Part shown: piece after piece, positions 43,893 to 53,069 of the stretch | Layout of the letters: every line of letters begins with the position of its first letter | How positions within the stretch are numbered: the stretch's first letter is position 1 | From: Clostridia bacterium | GTDB lineage: Bacteria; Bacillota; Clostridia; Oscillospirales; Acutalibacteraceae | DNA: 64,000 bases | Assembly: GCA_017938985.1 (NCBI GenBank) | Contig: JAGBAK010000058.1 | Coordinates: 1-64,000 of the forward strand | Reading direction: 5' to 3' | Notes under the pieces: model-generated | What the model was told of the DNA's origin: nothing | The model's database searches: none | Seen by the model: the letters and a program-made list of their open reading frames with translations, nothing else | Position numbers and translations under genes: made by a program

Positions 43893-46800
43893 ATGAAATA
43901 CGGCATTAACAAAACCAATTTCAATGATTTCTCTGTTTACGAAATCAACAAGCTTGAAGGCAGAGGTTACGCAATTCCCTATTCCTCAAAAGAAATTCTT
44001 AAAAAGACACCTTTCAAAAAAGAGCGTGCAAGCTCCGATATAGTCCGTCTGCTTTCGGGCGAATGGGATTTCAAATACTTTGAAAGCAACTCAAATCTGC
44101 CTGACGAAATCGACACGGATACGGTAAAATTTGATAAAATAAAGGTTCCCTCAACCTGGCAGAGAATCGGCTACGACAGCCCTGCATATATCAACTGCCC
44201 CTATCCTTTTGATGATGCTCCGCCATACGTTCCCAACGAACAGCCTGTTGCAATTTACAGAAAGCTTTTTGATGCAGAAACAAAAGGAAAGAAGTTTATA
44301 CTTTCTTTCCTCGGTGTAATCCCCTGCATTGACCTTTATATTAACGGCAAATTTGTCGGCTACAGCGAAGGTGCTCATAACACCGCTGAATTTGATATTA
44401 CCGATTACGTTACCGACGGCGAAAACGAGCTTTTTGCCGTTATTCACAAGTGGTCAAACGCTACTTTCCTTGAATGTCAGGATATGTTCAGAGAAAACGG
44501 AATATTCAGAGACGTTCTTCTTTATGAAATGCCCGAAACATATCTCAACGACATTTATTACAGAACAAAAGAAACCTCAAAAGGCTGGAATCTTGACGTT
44601 AACTTTGATATCTACGGCGATGCTGCCGATTACAACGTTTCGGTTGAAATTTATGATGCCAAGAAAAAGCTTGTTGCAAAAAAGTGCGTTGTTGCCGATA
44701 ATAAACTGAACGTCAGCTTCAAAAATCTTGACGTAATCAGCTGGAATGCCGAAATTCCGACTCTTTACACAGCTTATGCAACACTATATAAAGACGGCAA
44801 CGAGATAATGACCGTCAGAAACTACGTCGGCTTTAAAACAGTTAAAATCAAAAAAGATATTTTCACCGTCAACGGCAAAAAAATCAAGATTAAAGGCGTT
44901 AACCACCACGATTCGCATTACAAGACAGGCTACACAATGAGCTTTGCCGACCTCGAAAAAGATATCAAGCTTATGAAATCGCTTAACGTCAATGCTGTTC
45001 GCACGTCGCATTATCCGCCCGATGCTCAGTTCCTTGTTCTTTGCGATATGTACGGTCTTTACGTTGTTGACGAAGCCGACATCGAAACTCACGGCTGCGG
45101 CTGCTCGCCTCACGAAAACATCGACCTTATCAGCCACGATCTTGCTTGGGCACCCCGATACCTTGACAGAGTCAAGAGAATGTATCAGCGTGACAGAAGC
45201 CGCGCAGGCATCATTATGTGGTCACTCGGCAACGAAGCAGGCGGCTATGCCTGCCAGGACGTCTGCTATGAATATCTCCACAACGTTTGTCCTGAAATCC
45301 CCGTACATTATGAGGGCGTTGTCAGAAATGAAAGACACTCATACGACGTTGTTTCCGAGATGTATACAAACCACGCCGATTGCGAAAAATGCGGCAAACA
45401 CACAAGAGGCAAAAAGTATACTCCCAAGCCTTTCTTCCTCTGCGAATATGCTCACGCAATGGGCGTTGGCCCCGGCGGACTTGAAGAATATTGGGACATT
45501 TTCTATAAATACGATAACCTTATGGGCGGCTGCATCTGGGAATGGAGCGACCACGCATATTATCATCCGGGCGGCAAGCTCAAATTCACCTACGGCGGCG
45601 ACCACGGCGAGTGGCGTCACGACGGTTGTTTCTGCGTTGACGGTCTTATGTATCCCGACAGAAGACTTCACACAGGCGCAAAACAGATGAAGAACGTTTA
45701 CAGACCCATTCGTGCTTCACTTGACGGCAATAAGCTTACTTTCCTTAATACCAACAGATTCAGAAACACGTCATATATCACCGCTGTCTGGGAAATCGTT
45801 AAAAACGGCAACAATTTGCTTGCAGTTGACGAAGCCGTTATGGATATCGAACCCGAAGCAACAATGAGTGTGCCCTTTGATTTCAAACTTCCCAAGGACA
45901 AATGCGATTGCCACGTTAATATTTACTATTACAGCGGCGACGATGAAATCGCTTTCGAGCAGATTGCGCTTAAAGAAGATTATACATTCAAGCCCGATAA
46001 ATCAAAAGAAAAGATCTCTCTTGCAAGTAACGAAGAAAATACCGTTGTTAATTTCTGCGGCGGTAGTATCACTTTCAACGCTGTAAACGGTATGATTGAA
46101 AGCTACGTTGTTAACGGCAAAGAAACCGTCAACAACTCCCCTGCTTTTGCAAAAGGCTTTATACCCAACATCTACAGAGCTTATCTTGACAACGACACAC
46201 GTTACCGTGATGAATGGATTACGGCAGGTTATGACGATTACGCCTGCATATGCACCGATTTCGAGGCAGAGCTTGAAAAAGGCAAAGCTGAAATCGAAAT
46301 CACCTATAAACTAAAGAGCAACAAAACAAAAAAGATTCTTGCAGAAGTTGAGATTGAATATGACGTTTATGCTGACGGAACGGTTAAAGTTGAAACAGAA
46401 TTCAAGCCTGTAACAGGTAAAAAGCTTGCCGCTCATATGCCCAGATTCGGACTTACCCTTGAAATGCCCGAAGCTTTCAGAAACGTAGAATATTACGGTA
46501 TGGGCGATTGCGAAAACCTCAGCGATATTTACTCTCAGGCTATTGTCGGCGTCTACAATACAACTGTTGAAGATATGCACGAACCTTATATCAGACCGCA
46601 GGATTCAGGTAACAGATGCGCCGTAAGATATCTCAAGGTCACCGACGCTGACGGCGACGGTATCAAATTTACATTTGACGATAACTACTTCAATTTCAAT
46701 GCAAGAGAATTCACTCAGAAGCTTCTTCAGAATGCCGCACATCAGGAAGACCTCCACGATGAAAACACAACCGTAGTTAACATCGACGGCTTCACAAGAG

Positions 46801-46904
46801 GCACAGGCACCGCAAGCTGCGGACCCGACGTTCTTCCTCAGTTTGAGGTTGACGGCAGTAAAGGACTTGAATTCAGCTTCTATATGATGCCTGCAAACAA
46901 ATAA
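43893..46904 (+). CDS. lacZ: GH2 beta-galactosidase (LacZ type)
   Basis: A 1,003-residue cytoplasmic glycosidase with LacZ domain order: N-terminal sugar-binding jelly roll, Ig-like domain, TIM barrel, second Ig-like domain and C-terminal Bgal_small-type beta-sandwich. The acid/base Glu is residue 448 in WSLGNEAGG; the nucleophile Glu is residue 518 in FFLCEYAHAMG. NHHDSHYKTG and TSHYPPD are also typical. No signal peptide. It lies 4 bases after murC with no regulator nearby, so it may be expressed with murC. Confidence 0.93.
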   Translation: MKYGINKTNFNDFSVYEINKLEGRGYAIPYSSKEILKKTPFKKERASSDIVRLLSGEWDFKYFESNSNLPDEIDTDTVKFDKIKVPSTWQRIGYDSPAYINCPYPFDDAPPYVPNEQPVAIYRKLFDAETKGKKFILSFLGVIPCIDLYINGKFVGYSEGAHNTAEFDITDYVTDGENELFAVIHKWSNATFLECQDMFRENGIFRDVLLYEMPETYLNDIYYRTKETSKGWNLDVNFDIYGDAADYNVSVEIYDAKKKLVAKKCVVADNKLNVSFKNLDVISWNAEIPTLYTAYATLYKDGNEIMTVRNYVGFKTVKIKKDIFTVNGKKIKIKGVNHHDSHYKTGYTMSFADLEKDIKLMKSLNVNAVRTSHYPPDAQFLVLCDMYGLYVVDEADIETHGCGCSPHENIDLISHDLAWAPRYLDRVKRMYQRDRSRAGIIMWSLGNEAGGYACQDVCYEYLHNVCPEIPVHYEGVVRNERHSYDVVSEMYTNHADCEKCGKHTRGKKYTPKPFFLCEYAHAMGVGPGGLEEYWDIFYKYDNLMGGCIWEWSDHAYYHPGGKLKFTYGGDHGEWRHDGCFCVDGLMYPDRRLHTGAKQMKNVYRPIRASLDGNKLTFLNTNRFRNTSYITAVWEIVKNGNNLLAVDEAVMDIEPEATMSVPFDFKLPKDKCDCHVNIYYYSGDDEIAFEQIALKEDYTFKPDKSKEKISLASNEENTVVNFCGGSITFNAVNGMIESYVVNGKETVNNSPAFAKGFIPNIYRAYLDNDTRYRDEWITAGYDDYACICTDFEAELEKGKAEIEITYKLKSNKTKKILAEVEIEYDVYADGTVKVETEFKPVTGKKLAAHMPRFGLTLEMPEAFRNVEYYGMGDCENLSDIYSQAIVGVYNTTVEDMHEPYIRPQDSGNRCAVRYLKVTDADGDGIKFTFDDNYFNFNAREFTQKLLQNAAHQEDLHDENTTVVNIDGFTRGTGTASCGPDVLPQFEVDGSKGLEFSFYMMPANK

Positions 46905-46915
46905 GATATAAAAAT

Positions 46916-46951
46916 AACCCGTTGAGTTTTAATGCTCAACGGGTTTGTTTT
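46916..46951 (+). terminator. Bidirectional terminator between lacZ and upp
   Basis: Perfect 11-bp stem AACCCGTTGAG/CTCAACGGGTT (46916-46926 with 46935-46945), 8-base loop. Plus strand continues TGTTTTCTT, minus strand ATTTTTAT, so both converging units end here. Confidence 0.88.
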
Positions 46952-46958
46952 CTTCTGA

Positions 46959-47588
46959 TTATTTAGTGCCAAAGATTCTGTCACCTGCATCGCCGAGACC
47001 GGGTACGATGTAGCCGTGATCATTGAGGTGACTGTCAAGCGCGCCGATATAAACGTCAACGTCGGGGTGAGCCGCCTTGAGAGCCTCAAGACCTTCGGGA
47101 GCGGCAATAATGCACATAAACTTAACGTTCATGGGATTACGCAATTTAATCTGAGTTATAGCATCAATTGCTGAACCGCCCGTTGCAAGCATCGGGTCAA
47201 GAACAATTACCTCTCTGCGCTCAATGTCAGCAGGAAGCTTGCAGTAATATTCAACAGGTTTAAGCGTCTCGGGGTCTCTGTAAAGACCGATATGACCGAT
47301 TCTTGCAGAAGGTACAAGCGACATAACGCCGTCAACCATACCCAGACCTGCTCTGAGAATGGGAACAAAAGCGAGCTTTTTGCCTGCAATTACCTTTGTT
47401 TTTGCTACGCAGATAGGAGTTTTTGTTTCAACTTCTTTAAGAGGCAAATCTCTTGTTGCTTCGTAGCACATAAGGGTTGCAATTTCACTGATAAGATTTT
47501 TGAAATCCTTTGAACTTGTCTTTTCGTCTCTGAGGATTGAAAGCTTATGATGAATAAGCGGATGATCCATTACCATTACGTTTGCCAT
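46959..47588 (-). CDS. upp: Uracil phosphoribosyltransferase
   Basis: Pyrimidine salvage enzyme making UMP from uracil and PRPP, 209 residues, normal length. The PRPP loop [18 protein letters not shown], the flexible loop [12 protein letters not shown] and the uracil site near the end ([17 protein letters not shown]) are clear. Last gene of a minus-strand unit after rpiB. Confidence 0.97.
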   Translation of the reverse strand: MANVMVMDHPLIHHKLSILRDEKTSSKDFKNLISEIATLMCYEATRDLPLKEVETKTPICVAKTKVIAGKKLAFVPILRAGLGMVDGVMSLVPSARIGHIGLYRDPETLKPVEYYCKLPADIERREVIVLDPMLATGGSAIDAITQIKLRNPMNVKFMCIIAAPEGLEALKAAHPDVDVYIGALDSHLNDHGYIVPGLGDAGDRIFGTK

Positions 47589-47607
47589 ATCTTTAAACCT
47601 CCGTCAA

Positions 47608-48051
47608 TCAAAATCTGTCTTCAAGGTCTGTTACCTGAGCAATTCTTCTCATATGACGCTCTTCACCGCTGAATTCAGTGTCAAGAAATACGTCAACAAG
47701 CTCAATTGCTTTTTCAACGGTAACAACTCTGCCGCCAAGGCAAAGAATGTTGGCGTTATTATGGAGTCTTGTCATTTCAGCGGAAAACTTGTCCGAGCAG
47801 CAGCAAGCTCTGATGCCCTTAACCTTATTTGCCGCAATTGAAATACCGACACCTGTGCCGCAGAAAAGCAAACCAAGTTCGCATTCGCCGCTTGTAACGG
47901 CTTTTGCGGTCTTTTCAGCATAAACAGCATAGTCCGCGGAATCGGGAGTGTATGTACCGTAATCCTTGTATTCAATGTTTCTTTCATCAAGGTGAAGCTT
48001 AATTGCATTTTTGAGTTCAAGACCTGCGTGATCACAACCGAGAGCTATCAT
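47608..48051 (-). CDS. rpiB: Ribose 5-phosphate isomerase B
   Basis: Interconverts ribose 5-phosphate and ribulose 5-phosphate, 147 residues. GCDHAGLELKNAIKLHL is the RpiB start, and LLFCGTGVGISIAANKVKGIR and NNANILCLGGRVV contain the Cys and Gly-rich active-site loops. Next to upp, where its product feeds PRPP synthesis. Confidence 0.95.
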   Translation of the reverse strand: MIALGCDHAGLELKNAIKLHLDERNIEYKDYGTYTPDSADYAVYAEKTAKAVTSGECELGLLFCGTGVGISIAANKVKGIRACCCSDKFSAEMTRLHNNANILCLGGRVVTVEKAIELVDVFLDTEFSGEERHMRRIAQVTDLEDRF

Positions 48052-48056
48052 ATTAT

Positions 48057-48755
48057 TTATTCTCCTTTTTTTAATTTCAATTCACGTTCAGCCTGAGGCA
48101 AACGAAGATATACAGGCGCAAGCAAAGCGGAATCAGCAAACAAATCCTGACGTTCATTTGCGGCAAGCGCAGCACCGTATGCCCTTTGATATCTTCTGAA
48201 TTCTGCAGATAATCTGACGTTGGGAACGGCATCTTTCATAGCTTTGAAGCAAAGCTCTGCACCGTCGCCCGCCATAATAACCGCTTTATCTGTTATTTTT
48301 TTTATTTCCTGCGTAAGTTCGTCAATCGGAACTGCATAATCGTCGCAAAGTCTTGTCACAACACCGTCTTCCACGCTGAAAAGCGCAGCATAAACCTGGT
48401 TACAGCGTGCATCCATTGCGGCGCAGACAACGGCATTTTCGTCAACAAAATTATAAGCTATTGCTTCAAGTGTTGAAACACCGGCGCAAGGCTTTCCCGA
48501 AGAAAGAGCCAGACCTTTGACGGCTGCAACTCCGATTCGGATACCTGTAAAAGAGCCCGGACCCGAATTTACGCAAAAAACATCAATATCGTCTATTTTC
48601 AAATCGGCTTGACTGAGAGCGTTATCAACCATCGGCATAAGTGTTCTGCTGTGGGTAAGACCTGCATTAACAAAACACTCGCTCAAAAGAGTTCTGTTTT
48701 GTGTAACCGCAACGCTCGCTGTTTTTGCCGAAGAATCAATCGAGAGAATTTTCAA
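48057..48755 (-). CDS. tsaB: tRNA threonylcarbamoyladenosine biosynthesis protein TsaB
   Basis: ASKHA-fold partner of TsaD in t6A tRNA modification, about 232 residues. KILSIDSSAKTASVAVTQ is the start of the fold, and GPGSFTGIRIGVAAVKGL and STLEAIAYNF are typical TsaB. There is no in-frame ATG near the start. I take the TTG at 48755 (GGAG upstream), though a TTG at 48779 is possible; either overlaps the end of tsaE. TsaD itself is not in the window. Confidence 0.9.
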   Translation of the reverse strand: MKILSIDSSAKTASVAVTQNRTLLSECFVNAGLTHSRTLMPMVDNALSQADLKIDDIDVFCVNSGPGSFTGIRIGVAAVKGLALSSGKPCAGVSTLEAIAYNFVDENAVVCAAMDARCNQVYAALFSVEDGVVTRLCDDYAVPIDELTQEIKKITDKAVIMAGDGAELCFKAMKDAVPNVRLSAEFRRYQRAYGAALAANERQDLFADSALLAPVYLRLPQAERELKLKKGE

Positions 48756-49182
48756 CCGTTTCAACTCCGATAACTTCAATTATTCTTTCTTTTTCATCAT
48801 CAGTTTTTCTGATAGTTATTCTGATGCAGTCGTCAGGCAGCACAGCCTCAATATTTTCGCTCCATTCAATAATAAGCGAAGCACCTTCATCAAGATAATC
48901 AAAATATCCTGTTGAATATAAATCATCCCAGCCGCTGATGCGGTACATATCAAAATGATAAAGAGTTTTATCCGTGCTTCTGTATTCATTTACAAGCGCA
49001 AAAGTCGGACTGCTCACGTCGCAGCTGATTCCCAGACCTTTTGTAAATCCGCGTGTAAACGCAGTTTTGCCGGCTCCCAAATCGCCGAACATTGCTATTA
49101 CCTTTCCGTAAGGAATCTTTTCAGCAAGTTTAAAGGCAAGGTTTTCTGTTTCCTCGGGACTGTATGTTTTGAATATAGCCAT
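48736..49182 (-). CDS. tsaE: tRNA threonylcarbamoyladenosine biosynthesis ATPase TsaE
   Basis: P-loop ATPase needed for t6A formation with TsaB and TsaD, 148 residues. Walker A is GDLGAGKTAF; SSPTFALVNEY and the acidic WDDLYSTGYFDYLDE with IEWSENI match the family. First gene of the tsaE-tsaB-rpiB-upp unit with a good promoter just upstream. Confidence 0.96.
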   Translation of the reverse strand: MAIFKTYSPEETENLAFKLAEKIPYGKVIAMFGDLGAGKTAFTRGFTKGLGISCDVSSPTFALVNEYRSTDKTLYHFDMYRISGWDDLYSTGYFDYLDEGASLIIEWSENIEAVLPDDCIRITIRKTDDEKERIIEVIGVETVENSLD

Positions 49183-49204
49183 AATTCACCGCCTGACTTT
49201 TTGA

Positions 49205-49233
49205 ATTATAACATATGCAGCATTTGTTTTCAA
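49205..49233 (-). promoter_or_regulatory. Promoter of tsaE-tsaB-rpiB-upp
   Basis: Minus strand TTGAAA (49233-49228), 17 bases, TATAAT (49210-49205), with TG one base upstream of the -10. It lies in the short gap after the GDPD gene. Confidence 0.75.
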
Positions 49234-49237
49234 CAAA

Positions 49238-50002
49238 TTATACCGAATATTTTTTAACAAGCTCGTTAGCCATTGCCGGAAGGTCTGTGATAAGACCGTC
49301 AACACCGAATCTGATAAGCTTTTCGGCAATTTCAGGCTTGTTTACTGTCCATACGTTGACCTTGATTCCGTTTTTATGGAGCTTTTTAACGTATGTCTTT
49401 GTAACTGCAAAAAAGTGGGGATGCAGATAATCGGCCTTGATTGATTTAGCAAATTTTACATAACCGAAAAGCATGGTTTTATAGAAAAATGCTTTGTTGG
49501 GAGCATAAAGGAAACCCGTTTTGCAATTGGGGTCAACCTTTTTGCATTCAACAAGAACTTCGGGGCTGAAGCTTGAAATGAGAAGCTTTCCGAAAAGACC
49601 TTTTTCCTTAACGGCATCAATTGTCTTTTTTACAATTTCCATATTTCCGTCGAGCGGAGGCTTAATTTCAATGTTCATTATTTCGACCTGTTCATCCTTG
49701 CTTAATTCAAGGAATTCATCAAGCAGAGGAAGCTGTGTGCCCTTGAATTTTTCATCAAAATATGAACCGAAATCATATGTACGAAGCTCATCAAGTGTTT
49801 TAGAACGGATTTCGCCGTTACCCGTTGATGTTTCGTCAACTGTGTAGTTATGGCAGATAACGGGATGTCCGTCCGCCGTGAGATGAATGTCCGTTTCAAA
49901 ACCGTCGCAGCCGATTTCAAGCGACTTTTTGAAAGCCGGAATTGTGTTCTGAGGAGCCTCTTTGTTTGCGCCTCTGTGTGAAATTACTTTGCATTTAGCC
50001 AT
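49238..50002 (-). CDS. Glycerophosphodiester phosphodiesterase family protein
   Basis: A 254-residue GDPD-type TIM barrel without signal peptide. HRGANKEAPQNTIPAF is the N-terminal signature (Gln replacing the Glu of PENT). GFETDIHLTADGHPVICHN gives the Glu-x-Asp metal ligands and second His, and MNIEIKPP supplies the third acidic ligand. The late VNVWTVNKPE is conserved. Likely hydrolyses glycerophosphodiesters to glycerol 3-phosphate. Downstream of the FTR-like and DUF4434 genes. Confidence 0.88.
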   Translation of the reverse strand: MAKCKVISHRGANKEAPQNTIPAFKKSLEIGCDGFETDIHLTADGHPVICHNYTVDETSTGNGEIRSKTLDELRTYDFGSYFDEKFKGTQLPLLDEFLELSKDEQVEIMNIEIKPPLDGNMEIVKKTIDAVKEKGLFGKLLISSFSPEVLVECKKVDPNCKTGFLYAPNKAFFYKTMLFGYVKFAKSIKADYLHPHFFAVTKTYVKKLHKNGIKVNVWTVNKPEIAEKLIRFGVDGLITDLPAMANELVKKYSV

Positions 50003-50034
50003 ATGTATACCCTCCGCAAATAGTGTAAAATCAA

Positions 50035-50235
50035 TTAATCCTTTGTTTTATAATAAAGCATACAGTGGCAGTATCCCTCAAAATCAGGGTCTGCAATCTG
50101 AGCTTTAAATTCGTCGCATATACACTTATATTCTTCTTTGATTTCAAGTCTGCAGGGACAGTATCCGCCCTTACGCTTTAATCCTTCACGGATTGCAGCA
50201 ACAACATCTTTATCTTCATTAAGTTTTACTGCCAT
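50035..50235 (-). CDS. Mini ferredoxin-thioredoxin-reductase catalytic-chain-like protein
   Basis: A 66-residue protein with three Cys pairs: CPC (26-28), CIC (38-40) and CHC (56-58). The last is followed by MLYY, as in the catalytic chain of ferredoxin:thioredoxin reductase, whose Cys bind a 4Fe-4S cluster and a redox-active disulfide. The spacing is shorter than in plant FTR and there is no variable subunit gene. It may therefore be an independent Fe-S/disulfide redox protein. GGAGG precedes the ATG. Confidence 0.7.
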   Translation of the reverse strand: MAVKLNEDKDVVAAIREGLKRKGGYCPCRLEIKEEYKCICDEFKAQIADPDFEGYCHCMLYYKTKD

Positions 50236-50246
50236 AAAAATCCTCC

Positions 50247-51599
50247 TTAAGCCGTAACAGTTTCCGAAACGTTACCTGCCGCATCATAAGCTGTAACGGA
50301 ATATGTATCTTCTGCGCGGCCAAGCGAATCAGAATAAACCAATTCTTCATCACCCGAAATCATTTCAACTCTTGCAAGGAATTTGCCGTTTTTCTCAATA
50401 CGGTAATATGCAATACCGAAATTGTCGGTTGATTCTTTCCATTCAAGCAAAACACCGACATCGGTCTGTGTTTTGCTAAGTTCTCTGACCGCTGCAGGTC
50501 TTTCGCATTCAAGCACGTAACCGTTATCAACGTAGTCTAAATAAGTATTTATAAAAGCGGAATTCACCTGATCGGGACTGAAATAATGATTATAAGAAAA
50601 CGTTATGATATTCTCGCAATATTTCGACGCAACCTCCATCTGCCACACAAAACGGTCAAGAGTTGAGGTTACGTAAGCGGTATTTTCAGTCGTCGGTCTT
50701 GTAAGAATTCCGTTTAAGGGTGATTTTGCAATTGCAATGCAGAAATTCTCACAGTTTGCCCAGAGTCTTAAATCAGCGTCACAGGCTTTAACCGCCTGCG
50801 AATACATCTTCCAGGTTTTATCAAGATTTTTGGAAGAAGTCCATAATGCGCCGATTGCATCCTGCGGCGCAAAAATATCGCCGTCACGGAAATTTACGGA
50901 ATTTAGAAGTCTCACAAGATTTACGAGAGTACCCGTGTGAGTGTTTGCGAGGTATTCAGCAAAAAACGGACTTAAAAGAAGCGGCATATCAGCATCACCG
51001 CTGTTGATTGCATCAATAATTTTGTTGAGTCCCCTGCTCATACCGCTGATGTTTACCTGACAAGTAAGAACGTTATTGAATTCGGGTGTAAAATACCAGC
51101 CGTAAAAGCAATCGCTGTAACGTGAATAATACTTTGTGTAAATCTCCGTTACCATCTGCGATGCAACGTCACACATTTCGGCATACTGTCCTGTGATTGC
51201 GCCTTCCGTCCAGAAATCGTCAAACATTGCAAGACCGACAAAAACCTTTATGCCCGTTCCGCTGCAGTTGCGCAGAGCTGATTCAATGACATCATTATAA
51301 ACCGTTGCACCGTCAAAAACGTCAAGGTCAGAGTCATAATAGATGCTCCAGCCACCGCCTGAAGATTTATATGCCTTATTCGCAACGTCCTGCAATATTA
51401 GGTACTCGATACCTGCATCTTGCATATTTTCAATTTCACTCTGCCACTGTTCATCGCTCCAGCTTGAACTGAGCCAGGACTGAATGAAAGTGCCGTTGAA
51501 TTCCGGTTTGCACTTTGGTTCTTCTGTTTTATTACCAAAAGGTGAAACAGCTATAATAAAAGCAAATATTGCCGATAAAATTTTAAAAACAATATTCAT
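50247..51599 (-). CDS. DUF4434 domain protein with C-terminal fibronectin-like domain
   Basis: A 450-residue exported protein. A hydrophobic N-terminus (IVFKILSAIFAFIIAVSPFG) precedes a DUF4434-type TIM barrel (FNGTFIQSWLSSSWSDEQW, EYLILQDVANKA, FYGWYFTPEFNN). Members resemble glycoside hydrolases but the reaction is not established. The last ~90 residues (RPAAVRELSKTQ... to the end) look like a fibronectin type III module. First of a unit with the FTR-like and GDPD genes. Confidence 0.75.
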   Translation of the reverse strand: MNIVFKILSAIFAFIIAVSPFGNKTEEPKCKPEFNGTFIQSWLSSSWSDEQWQSEIENMQDAGIEYLILQDVANKAYKSSGGGWSIYYDSDLDVFDGATVYNDVIESALRNCSGTGIKVFVGLAMFDDFWTEGAITGQYAEMCDVASQMVTEIYTKYYSRYSDCFYGWYFTPEFNNVLTCQVNISGMSRGLNKIIDAINSGDADMPLLLSPFFAEYLANTHTGTLVNLVRLLNSVNFRDGDIFAPQDAIGALWTSSKNLDKTWKMYSQAVKACDADLRLWANCENFCIAIAKSPLNGILTRPTTENTAYVTSTLDRFVWQMEVASKYCENIITFSYNHYFSPDQVNSAFINTYLDYVDNGYVLECERPAAVRELSKTQTDVGVLLEWKESTDNFGIAYYRIEKNGKFLARVEMISGDEELVYSDSLGRAEDTYSVTAYDAAGNVSETVTA

Positions 51600-51621
51600 C
51601 GATTCTTCACCTCAATTGACT

Positions 51622-51627
51622 ATTATA
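51622..51627 (-). promoter_or_regulatory. Possible extended -10 promoter of the DUF4434 unit
   Basis: Minus strand TG-T-TATAAT, -10 at 51627-51622, 22 bases before the ATG. No clear -35 within the normal distance, so support is modest. Confidence 0.4.
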
Positions 51628-51675
51628 ACATAATAATAAATATTTGTATAGTAATAGCGCTAAATTTTTGAAATA

Positions 51676-52977
51676 TTATTTCAAATCAACGTCATCGGTT
51701 GCAGGGTTATCTATAAGCTTACCGTTTTCTTTGAATCTTGAACCGTGACAGGGACAGTCCCACGAGTGTTCGGCTTTGTTATATTTCAGTGCACACCCCA
51801 GATGCGGACATCTCGGGACCGTAGGAGTAAGCAAATTGAATGCCGTTTCAAAAACATTTAAACAAAGTTCAGGCTGAAGAATGCTTCTTGACGGGTCAAA
51901 GATATCGGCATAAGGATTCTTTTTATCCGTAATCATATCTTTTAAAATCTCTGCCGCTACCATAGCAGAAGTCATACCCCATTTATTAAAGCCTGTTGCA
52001 ACGTATAAATCAGGAGTATTTTTTGAGTATAAACCGATATAAGGAACTCCGTCAAGCGATATACAATCCTGCGTTGCCCAGAAAAATTTTTCTTTTGCTT
52101 TTGGAAAATGAAGCTTTGCAAATTCACGCAGTTCCTGCCAGTTTCCGCCCTTTTTGCCCGTTCTGTGTCCTCCGCCGCCAAGAAGAAGCAAATCACCATA
52201 ATTTCTGAATGACATACCCTTATTGTTTTCATCAACGTACATTCCGTTGATTTCAGCTGCGTTTTCAAGCGCCAGAACGTAAGAACGGTGCTGATAAAGC
52301 TTCATAAAATACAAACCGTGTTTATTGATTATCGGAAAATGCGTGGCAATAATTATTTTGTTTGCCGTAATCAACCCGTTGTTTGTAAGCGCCTTATGCG
52401 GTTCTATATTTATAACCTTTGTATTTTCAAATATATTCAGCTCTTTTGAAATTGTATAAATGAATTTCATTGGGTTGAATTGCACCTGATTGCCGATTTT
52501 AACTGCACCTGTAACCGTTAACGGCAATGGCAGACTTTCGCAATACTCTGATTCAATTCCGATTCTTTTATATGCTTCAAACTCTTTTTTTATTTTTACG
52601 TTATCTTCAGTTGCATAAACAAAAGAATCTTTCTCTTCAAAATCGCATTCAACGGTTTTACTTATTTCACGGTAATTATCAAGAGCTTTTTTATTGGCTT
52701 CATAATAAAGCCTCGCTTTTTCAAGACCGTACCTTCTGATAAGCTTATCATATATCAGACCGTGCTGAAAGGTGATTTTTGCGGTTGTGTTCTGAGTTAC
52801 TCCCTTACCGATTTCGTCAGCCTCAACAAGTACGCAGTCAACGTTTGCTTTACGAAGCATATAAGCGCACAAAACTCCCGTTATACCGCCACCGACTATG
52901 AGTACGTCTGTTTTGATATCACGGGTCAGCTTATCGAACTTTGGTTTTTCAGCGCAGTTTATCCATAACGATTTCAT
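51676..52977 (-). CDS. FAD-dependent oxidoreductase with C-terminal Rieske 2Fe-2S domain
   Basis: A 433-residue flavoprotein. TDVLIVGGGITGVLCAYML is the dinucleotide-binding loop of a DAO-type (amine/glycine oxidase) domain that fills most of the protein. The end holds a Rieske cluster site: CPHLGCALKYNKAEHSWDCP followed by CHGSRF. The Rieske part is short: the usual strands before the first Cys-x-His are replaced by about 30 residues with no match. Substrate unknown. Possibly cytoplasmic electron transfer from an amine or hydroxyacid donor. Confidence 0.85.
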   Translation of the reverse strand: MKSLWINCAEKPKFDKLTRDIKTDVLIVGGGITGVLCAYMLRKANVDCVLVEADEIGKGVTQNTTAKITFQHGLIYDKLIRRYGLEKARLYYEANKKALDNYREISKTVECDFEEKDSFVYATEDNVKIKKEFEAYKRIGIESEYCESLPLPLTVTGAVKIGNQVQFNPMKFIYTISKELNIFENTKVINIEPHKALTNNGLITANKIIIATHFPIINKHGLYFMKLYQHRSYVLALENAAEINGMYVDENNKGMSFRNYGDLLLLGGGGHRTGKKGGNWQELREFAKLHFPKAKEKFFWATQDCISLDGVPYIGLYSKNTPDLYVATGFNKWGMTSAMVAAEILKDMITDKKNPYADIFDPSRSILQPELCLNVFETAFNLLTPTVPRCPHLGCALKYNKAEHSWDCPCHGSRFKENGKLIDNPATDDVDLK

Positions 52978-52997
52978 AATAACACCTCAAAATTATT

Positions 52998-53048
52998 ATT
53001 ATAAATTCAATTTCAATTATTTACATATCCAGAATTGAGTGATATAAT
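52998..53048. promoter_or_regulatory. Divergent promoters sharing one -35 hexamer
   Basis: TTTACA at 53020-53025 is followed after 17 bases by TATAAT (53043-53048) for the isomerase gene on the plus strand. Its complement TGTAAA is followed after 16 bases by TATAAT (53003-52998) for the FAD/Rieske gene on the minus strand. Both genes have their starts at normal distance, so one sequence would serve two opposite promoters. Confidence 0.5.
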
Positions 53049-53069
53049 TTTTGTTCAGAGGTGATTATA

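Noticed and set aside
44992..45690. 232-codon plus-strand ORF inside lacZ
   Set aside because: Shifted frame over the catalytic TIM barrel of the beta-galactosidase; low-complexity Thr/Ala/Ser composition typical of a shadow.
51667..51684. Terminator after the FAD/Rieske gene
   Set aside because: A short A/T stem spans the stop codon but lacks GC content and a clear T-run.
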